DNA from: Treponema sp.
Lineage (GTDB): Bacteria > Spirochaetota > Spirochaetia > Treponematales > Treponemataceae
NCBI GenBank assembly: GCA_016297805.1
Contig: JAEDFX010000022.1
Span: 1 to 27,404, forward strand
Direction: 5' to 3'
Length of the DNA: 27,404 bases
Shown: positions 22,099-27,404 of the stretch, in pieces
Numbering within the stretch: position 1 is the stretch's first letter
How the letters are laid out: every line of letters starts with the position of its first letter
Position numbers and translations under genes: made by a program
Notes under the pieces: generated by a model
The model's database searches: none
Told to the model about the DNA's origin: nothing
The model's input: the letters and a program-made list of their open reading frames with translations, nothing else

Positions 22099-24484
22099 GT
22101 TTACTGGAAAACAAACACTGAATATCTGGTTGATTTATCATCTTGGAATTCTTTTGTTTTTTGCATCAATTCTTCTTTTCTTTCATAACCAAATTAAAAT
22201 TGATTCTGACCTTTTTAATTTAATTCCAAAATCATTTTCTATGGATTCGGTAAAAAAAGCTGATGAAAAAATGACTTCTATTACCAGTCAAAATGTATTT
22301 ATTCTTGTAGCTAATCCAGAATTTTCTACAGCAAAAGAAGTTGCCGAAAAGATTTATACATCACTGAATGGCAGTGATAATTTTGAATCCTTGTCTTTGT
22401 ATAATGATATGGGTTCACTTACAGACGTAACTGATTTTTTGTACAAATACCGCTGGAACATGCTGGATAAGGCCACTGTGGATTCTATAAATTCTACTGG
22501 AGGAGCTGAAAAGTTCGCTATGAATGCTTTGTCTAAGGCTTATGGTGGTTTTACAATGCTTCCTTTGGATAATCTAGATTCAGATCCATTTATGCTTACA
22601 GAATATAATCTGACAAATTATCTTGAAGCACTTCAGAGTTCAGGTACAGCAATGACTTTAACAGACGGAGTTCTTGCTTCTGAGTTTGAAGGCAGCTGGT
22701 ACGTTATGCTTCGTGGTGTTTTGAGCAAAAAAGGAAGTACACTGGCGGCAAAATCCAATGGAATTACAGAAATCTATTCAATCTGTAATGAGATTGTTGC
22801 GGCTTCAGATTCTGACAGTGTGAAGGAAACCCGTTTTGTTTATTCGGGAACTCCATATCATAGTCACCAGAGTTCAACGTCAGCATCAAAAGAAATAAAA
22901 CTGATTGCAATTATTTCTATGCTGATAGTTATTGTTATTTTAATTCTGGTATTCCGTTCACCAAAACCACTCATTTTTTCAGTGGGCTCAATTTTGATTT
23001 CTGTGAGCGTGGCATTTTTAGCAACACTGGCAGTTTTCCGAAAAATGCACATAATCACTTTGGTTTTTGGAACTTCTTTGATAGGTTCCTGTATAGATTA
23101 TAGTCTTCACTATTTTTCTCATTGGGCTGGAAACAAAGAAATGAAAACTGGTGAGGAAATCAGAAATCATCTTTTGCCAGGTCTTACAATGGCTATTATT
23201 TCATCTGGAATATGTTTTGCAATTCTACTTTTTGCGCCATTTACACTGCTCAAGCAAATGTCTCTTTTCTGTTTAACAGGATTAATAAGCTCTTACCTTA
23301 CAACAATTGCAATTTTCCCAAGTATTCCATTACCTGCAGGAAACAGAGAATTGGGAACTGTGGAAAAATTTAAAAAACTTTCACAGATTATGCAGAATAA
23401 ACTGGTTGGACGTATTGTAATCACTGTACTTTTTGCTTTTTCTATTATTTCGATTTTTGTTTGCAGAAAGAATGTGACTATAAAAAACAATCTTCTTTCT
23501 CTTTACAAGATGGAAGGAAAGCTGCTGGAAGATGAAATTGAAGCCAGCAAAATTATTCAGTATAGTCCTTCCGGCTGGTATTTGATTAGTGGTGAAACTG
23601 AAGAAGAGTGTCTTAAAAATGAAGAAGCTTTTAGAAAAGATTTTGAAAGCTTTACTGAAGGAAAATTGGGTTATATAAGTACATCACTTTTTGTGCCTTC
23701 AATCCAACGTCAGAAAGAATCACAGGCTGCTGCTAAAAAGCTTCTTGAATTATCAGAAAATCAGCTGGAGGCTTTGGGATATGAGCCGGAATATGCTCAA
23801 GCTCTTAAACAACAGTTCTCAGTTAATGAAAATAATTATATTTCTATTGAAGCAGGCAACATTCCTGAATTTCTTGCCAGTTCAATTTCTTCTGCATGGC
23901 TTGGAAATGTAGGTGGAAAATATTATTCAGTTCTTCTTCCTAATAAGGTTGGGGAATACGACAGCTTTAAGACTCTGGCAGATAAAAACGAAAATGTTTA
24001 TTTTATAAGCAAAAGTGCAGATGTAAGCCGAGATCTTGATAAACTTACTGTAATGGTTCTGGAATTCTTTATAGTTGCGTATGTATTGATGTTTATTATG
24101 CTTAAGTTTTTCTATAGCTGGAAACAGGCAATAAAGATTATTTCAGTTCCTGTACTTATAATTCTTGTTACTGTAGCAGTTTTCGCTATTGCAAAAATCA
24201 ATCTGGAATTCTTCTCTGTGACAGGACTGATTCTGGTATTTGGACTTGGACTGGATTACATCATCTATATGATGGAAAATGAAAAGAAGGAAGATGGAAT
24301 TGGAAAGGTTCTGGAACCATTTTCAACTGCACTTTCCTTTATAACTACAGTCATTTCTTTTGGTGCTCTTGCATTAAGTGCTTTTCAACCAGTACATTTA
24401 ATCGGTTTGTCTATTGTAATCGGTCTTTCAACTGCATATGTAAGTTCTTTCTTTTATGGAAGAGCAGGAAAGAAGGAGAAATAA
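22070..24484 (+). CDS. apeM: MMPL/RND-family exporter (ApeM-like)
   Basis: An 804-residue pump with the RND plan: one helix at about 19-38, a large outer loop beginning KIDSDLFNLIPKSF, a five-helix block at about 277-430 (with GSCIDYSLHYFSHW in its helices), a short outer loop, and a second block at about 650-790 containing LGLDYIIYMMENEKKE. The D-Y in helix 4 of both halves is the usual proton-relay site. MMPL proteins export lipids, and in APE clusters ApeM moves the polyene lipid. It begins inside the LolA-like gene and abuts the lipoprotein gene, forming an exporter module with carrier and lipoprotein. Confidence 0.9.
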   Translation: MKKRTLQLTKFTGKQTLNIWLIYHLGILLFFASILLFFHNQIKIDSDLFNLIPKSFSMDSVKKADEKMTSITSQNVFILVANPEFSTAKEVAEKIYTSLNGSDNFESLSLYNDMGSLTDVTDFLYKYRWNMLDKATVDSINSTGGAEKFAMNALSKAYGGFTMLPLDNLDSDPFMLTEYNLTNYLEALQSSGTAMTLTDGVLASEFEGSWYVMLRGVLSKKGSTLAAKSNGITEIYSICNEIVAASDSDSVKETRFVYSGTPYHSHQSSTSASKEIKLIAIISMLIVIVILILVFRSPKPLIFSVGSILISVSVAFLATLAVFRKMHIITLVFGTSLIGSCIDYSLHYFSHWAGNKEMKTGEEIRNHLLPGLTMAIISSGICFAILLFAPFTLLKQMSLFCLTGLISSYLTTIAIFPSIPLPAGNRELGTVEKFKKLSQIMQNKLVGRIVITVLFAFSIISIFVCRKNVTIKNNLLSLYKMEGKLLEDEIEASKIIQYSPSGWYLISGETEEECLKNEEAFRKDFESFTEGKLGYISTSLFVPSIQRQKESQAAAKKLLELSENQLEALGYEPEYAQALKQQFSVNENNYISIEAGNIPEFLASSISSAWLGNVGGKYYSVLLPNKVGEYDSFKTLADKNENVYFISKSADVSRDLDKLTVMVLEFFIVAYVLMFIMLKFFYSWKQAIKIISVPVLIILVTVAVFAIAKINLEFFSVTGLILVFGLGLDYIIYMMENEKKEDGIGKVLEPFSTALSFITTVISFGALALSAFQPVHLIGLSIVIGLSTAYVSSFFYGRAGKKEK

Positions 24485-25054
24485 TTGAAAAAGATTGTTT
24501 TTCTTTTGATAATATTTGCTTTGTCTTTGGCAGGATGTAGTACAACAAAAATTGAACATACTACAAGTCCTGTTTATGTAACAAACACAAAGGTTATGTA
24601 TCTTCTTCCTTTGGAAAATATGGAAGGTGAAATAGACAGTTACCAGCTTTTGAACGGGCGTTTTGGTGACAGTAAATTCACCTTATTGTGTTATATGATA
24701 TGTAACAGCAGAGAAATCAGCATTGATTTATTGAATGATTTTGGAACAGACATGGGAAATCTTCAGTATGATGGTAGCTCTGTTAATTTTACTTCAGCAG
24801 TTTTTCCTGAAAATTTGAAGGCAGAATATATTTTGCTTGATATTCAGAATGCCTATTACCAGGTTGGCGCTTTGCAGGAAGCATACAAGGCAGTAGGATT
24901 GAGTTTTGAGGAAGAAATTCAAGGTGAAACTGTTATAAGAAAGATAAAAAACGGCAAGAAAATCATTGAACTGATTACAAAAAATGGTAATTCCGTTAAA
25001 ATACAGAACAATCTCCGAGGTTATGAATATAATCTGACGGAAGGTGAGGAATAG
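24485..25054 (+). CDS. DUF3261-like outer-membrane lipoprotein (ApeN-like)
   Basis: 189 residues from a TTG start, with AAGGAG 6 nt upstream. The signal peptide ends at the lipobox LAGC (Cys18), so the protein is lipidated. The body has KFTLLCYMICNSREI, LQYDGSSVNF and a closing AEYILLDIQNAYYQVGALQE, which fits the DUF3261 pattern (iLxDiQ-xx-L). In APE loci this lipoprotein (ApeN) sits next to ApeM and is thought to receive the lipid at the outer membrane. The DUF assignment is by motif resemblance only; the lipobox is clear. Confidence 0.75.
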   Translation: MKKIVFLLIIFALSLAGCSTTKIEHTTSPVYVTNTKVMYLLPLENMEGEIDSYQLLNGRFGDSKFTLLCYMICNSREISIDLLNDFGTDMGNLQYDGSSVNFTSAVFPENLKAEYILLDIQNAYYQVGALQEAYKAVGLSFEEEIQGETVIRKIKNGKKIIELITKNGNSVKIQNNLRGYEYNLTEGEE

Positions 25055-25060
25055 GCTTTT

Positions 25061-26233
25061 ATGGAGTTTTACATTTCAAAACCAGGCGTTATGTGTTGTG
25101 CAGGAACTTCTTTGGAAGAACTGTGGACATCAGTAATAACAGGTAACCAGAAAGGTATTAAAAAAGTAAAAACTGAAACTAATGAAGAGTTTTACGCTGC
25201 AAGAATTGATGATGATAAATTAAGTCCAACAACAGCTCGCTTGGATATGAAAGTTATGCGTATTGAAGAAGCAGCTCTGAATCAGATTGCAGATGATATT
25301 GAAGCAGTAAAATCAAAATATGGACCAGACAGAATTGCAGTATGTATTGGTTCATGTGATAACTGTAATGAACTGGCAATAGCAGGCCACAAGGCATTTT
25401 TTAAAAATGAAAAGTTTCCTGAAAATTATACTTTGGAAATGCAGGGAGCTGATTATGTTGCCACATTTATTTCGGAAAAATATGGAATAACAGGACCATC
25501 GGCTACATACAGTACAGCTTGTTCTTCCAGTGCAGGAGCAGTTATAAAGGGTGCAGAGATGATTCAGGCAGGAATTGTGGATGCAGCAATTGTTGGTGGA
25601 ATTGATATGGCTACAGACACTGTTCTTATAGGATTTAATGCCCTTGAAGCAGTTTCGCCTGATATTATCAATCCGTTTAGTAAAAATAGAACTGGTATTA
25701 CTTTAGGAGAAGCTGGAGCTTTTTTTGTTTTAACAAAAGAACCTTTGTCATCTAATGTTCAGTTATTGGGTTGGGGTGAAAGTTCAGATGCATATCATAT
25801 GACTTCTCCTGATCCAAGTGGAGCAGGTGCAGAAAAAGCAATTCGTCGTGCGTTGGAAAGTGCTAAGCTTGAACCAAAGGATGTTGATTATATCAATATG
25901 CACGGAACAGGAACTAAGCTTAACGACAGTATGGAATCAAAAGCTATTGATGCTGTTTTTGGAGACTATAAAGTGCCAGTTTCAACTACAAAAGCTGTAA
26001 CAGGTCACACTTTGGGAGCTGCAGCAGCAGTGGAATTAGCCGTTTGCTATTCAGCTATAAATAATATAGGATTACCAATACAGGTTTGGGATAAAGAACA
26101 GGATCCTGAATTACCAGTATTAAATATAATTGACGAGAAAAATGATAAGAAAGCAAGAATATGTCTTTCTAATTCATTTGGTTTTGGTGGTGCAAATGCC
26201 TGTTTAGCAATTGGAATTAAAGAGGGAAAATAA
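25061..26233 (+). CDS. apeO: Ketosynthase ApeO (beta-ketoacyl-ACP synthase II type)
   Basis: A 390-residue thiolase-fold ketosynthase with the full active site: Cys154 in YSTACSSSAG, His281 in NMHGTGTKLND and His316 in VTGHTLGAA, plus a glycine-rich end NSFGFGGANA. It condenses malonyl-ACP onto the growing aryl polyene and is expected to form an unequal dimer with the inactive ApeC-like subunit at 15944-16606. KAS II of primary metabolism is a poorer match because the gene sits in the polyene operon. It starts 6 nt after the lipoprotein stop and is one base from the next gene. Confidence 0.93.
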   Translation: MEFYISKPGVMCCAGTSLEELWTSVITGNQKGIKKVKTETNEEFYAARIDDDKLSPTTARLDMKVMRIEEAALNQIADDIEAVKSKYGPDRIAVCIGSCDNCNELAIAGHKAFFKNEKFPENYTLEMQGADYVATFISEKYGITGPSATYSTACSSSAGAVIKGAEMIQAGIVDAAIVGGIDMATDTVLIGFNALEAVSPDIINPFSKNRTGITLGEAGAFFVLTKEPLSSNVQLLGWGESSDAYHMTSPDPSGAGAEKAIRRALESAKLEPKDVDYINMHGTGTKLNDSMESKAIDAVFGDYKVPVSTTKAVTGHTLGAAAAVELAVCYSAINNIGLPIQVWDKEQDPELPVLNIIDEKNDKKARICLSNSFGFGGANACLAIGIKEGK

Positions 26234-26234
26234 A

Positions 26235-26720
26235 ATGGAAATTCAACAGCACATTGAATATGATCAATTAATCAATTATCTTCCACACAAAGGAAAGATG
26301 TTTTTACTTTCACGTGTTACTCAGCATGATGTAAACAATCATACTATTACAAGTGAATACGACATTACAGAAAATTGTATTTTCTATGAACCAGAATTTG
26401 ATGGAGTTCCAACTTGGGCCGGTTTTGAATTTATGGCTCAGTGTATTTCTGCATTAACAGGTATTACAAATACAATCAAAGGTCGTGCTCCACTTCCTGG
26501 CTTTATTCTTTCGGTTATGGAATTTAAAGCCGATGTAGGTTATCTTAAAAACAATACAACAATTCAGATGAAGGCAATTGAAGACTTCAGAGATGAAGAA
26601 AATCATGTTTATCGTTATATATGTGAATTGTACGCAAATAAAAATGATGAAAAGCCAGTTGTTACAACTAAAGTTTCTGTAATGGAAACAGAAGATGCAC
26701 ACGCATTATTTGGAGATTAA
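26235..26720 (+). CDS. apeP: ApeP-like 3-hydroxyacyl-ACP dehydratase
   Basis: A 161-residue hot-dog protein. YLPHKGKMFLLSRV (15-28) is the LPH-x-x-x-M-x-L-L start of ApeP/FabZ-like dehydratases, and PTWAGFEFMAQCISALTG is the hot-dog helix. The start at 26235 follows a GAGG site; an earlier in-frame codon (26211) would lie inside apeO. It pairs with the ApeI-like protein to dehydrate 3-hydroxyacyl-ACP, creating the conjugated double bonds. Forty-three nt separate it from the ketoreductase gene, the largest gap in this part of the operon, occupied by a repeat-like motif. Confidence 0.87.
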   Translation: MEIQQHIEYDQLINYLPHKGKMFLLSRVTQHDVNNHTITSEYDITENCIFYEPEFDGVPTWAGFEFMAQCISALTGITNTIKGRAPLPGFILSVMEFKADVGYLKNNTTIQMKAIEDFRDEENHVYRYICELYANKNDEKPVVTTKVSVMETEDAHALFGD

Positions 26721-26730
26721 TCAAAGATGT

Positions 26731-26749
26731 CCCTGAGTTTATCGAAGGG
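26731..26749. repeat. Short palindromic intergenic element, CCCTGAG...CGAAGGG type
   Basis: CCCTGAGTTTATCGAAGGG (26731-26749) lies between apeP and apeQ. The arms CCCTgaG and CgaAGGG pair with a tandem G-A mismatch. I recall the near-identical CCCTGAG-CTTGT-CGAAGGG as an abundant intergenic repeat in many bacterial genomes; its presence inside an operon is notable. Only one copy is seen in this window. Confidence 0.5.
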
Positions 26750-26763
26750 TAGGAGAATAATAA

Positions 26764-27404
26764 ATGAACGAAGACAAGAAAGTATTAGTTACAGGTGCTA
26801 GTGGCGGAATTGGCCGTGCAATTGCAGTTGCAGCTGCTAAAGAAGGTTATTACGTAATCTGCCATTACAATGGAAGCCAGGCAAAAGCAGAAGAAACTTT
26901 GAATCAGATTAAAGCTGCTGGTGGACAGGGTGAATTAATTCAGTTTGATGTTTCAAATCGTGAAGATTGTAAAACTAAGCTTGATGCATTAACAGAAAAA
27001 CATGGAGTACTTTGGGGAGTCGTAAACAACGCTGGAATTACTCGTGATAATACATTTGCCGCTATGAGTGGTGATGATTGGGACAAAGTTATCCATACAA
27101 ACTTGGACAGCTTTTACAATGTTATTAATCCACTTTTGTTGCCAATGGCAAGCCGCAAAAATAAACGCGGTGGACGTATCATTACTATTTCTTCAGTTAG
27201 TGGTGTAAATGGAAACCGTGGTCAGGCAAACTATTCCGCTGCAAAAGCCGGTATTATTGGTGCTACAAAAGCTTTGGCAGTAGAAGTTGCTCGCCGTGGC
27301 ATTACTTGTAACGCAATTGCACCTGGTGTAATTGAAACAGAAATGACAGCAGCAATTGATCCAGAAGTTTACCAGATGATTATGAGCACAATTCCAATGA
27401 ACCG
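26764..27404 (+). CDS. apeQ: 3-oxoacyl-ACP reductase ApeQ/FabG (3' end beyond window)
   Basis: The first 213 residues of a short-chain dehydrogenase, open at the window end. TGASGGIG (10-17) is the NADP(H) loop, VNNAG (87-91) the structural motif, then Asn114, Ser144 in TISSVSG and the Y-x3-K pair Tyr157/Lys161 in NYSAAKAG. It reduces the 3-ketoacyl chain after each condensation in the polyene cycle. AGGAG lies 8 nt before the ATG. About 30 residues should be missing. Another ketosynthase (ApeR) often follows in APE loci and would lie outside this window. Confidence 0.93.
   Translation, partial: MNEDKKVLVTGASGGIGRAIAVAAAKEGYYVICHYNGSQAKAEETLNQIKAAGGQGELIQFDVSNREDCKTKLDALTEKHGVLWGVVNNAGITRDNTFAAMSGDDWDKVIHTNLDSFYNVINPLLLPMASRKNKRGGRIITISSVSGVNGNRGQANYSAAKAGIIGATKALAVEVARRGITCNAIAPGVIETEMTAAIDPEVYQMIMSTIPMN

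Overview
The window is AT-rich bacterial DNA (strong A/T bias at third codon positions). It most resembles a host-associated Treponema-like spirochaete. I base that on the style of HtpG, a DUF3737 protein, an FliN-type SpoA remnant and the recurrent toxin-antitoxin and decayed-gene debris. This is recognition by eye, with no marker gene or search behind it.

Left part (1-6.3 kb), a patchwork of small genes and wreckage. It opens with a Phd/YefM antitoxin and PIN-domain toxin pair under a promoter with an inverted-repeat operator, then a small unknown ORF and an alkyltransferase-family DNA repair protein. On the minus strand lies a chimeric wreck: the 3' end of a nuclease-like gene spliced to an XRE helix-turn-helix fragment, which runs in frame into an FliN/SpoA domain. 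A MATE exporter, a DUF3737 beta-helix protein, a GGDEF (diguanylate cyclase) remnant, a metallophosphatase, an unlisted 33-residue membrane peptide and a TrmN6-type tRNA methyltransferase follow. Several genes here have a -10 box exactly 6 nt before the ATG and no Shine-Dalgarno, which implies leaderless mRNAs.

Middle (6.3-15.0 kb). A TetR regulator is divergent from a long-chain acyl-CoA synthetase, with a perfect 7-bp inverted repeat between them. Three stacked terminator hairpins, two of them within a tandem repeat, separate the synthetase from htpG. htpG converges on a minus-strand operon of ECF sigma factor, membrane-anchored anti-sigma-like protein and a secreted caspase-like protein. 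The caspase carries about ten 15-residue surface repeats and a porin-like C-terminus.

Right part (15.07 kb to the window end). This is a nearly complete aryl polyene (APE) biosynthesis and export cluster. An ApeD-like acyltransferase and ApeC-like chain-length-factor protein are transcribed divergently from two acyl carrier proteins, a fused ApeG-ApeH membrane/adenylation protein, an ApeI-like dehydratase, a glycosyltransferase and an acyltransferase (separate halves of ApeJ), a LolA-like carrier, an MMPL exporter, a DUF3261-like lipoprotein, a ketosynthase (ApeO), a dehydratase (ApeP) and a ketoreductase (ApeQ) cut by the window end. From established APE knowledge, the ligase primes an ACP with an aryl starter, the KS:CLF, KR and DH enzymes extend it into a conjugated polyene, and acyl/glycosyl transferases, LolA-like carrier, MMPL pump and lipoprotein attach it to a lipid and move it to the outer membrane. 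Finding this in a spirochaete, next to a sigma/caspase operon and with an unusual ApeG-ApeH fusion, is the most interesting aspect of the window.
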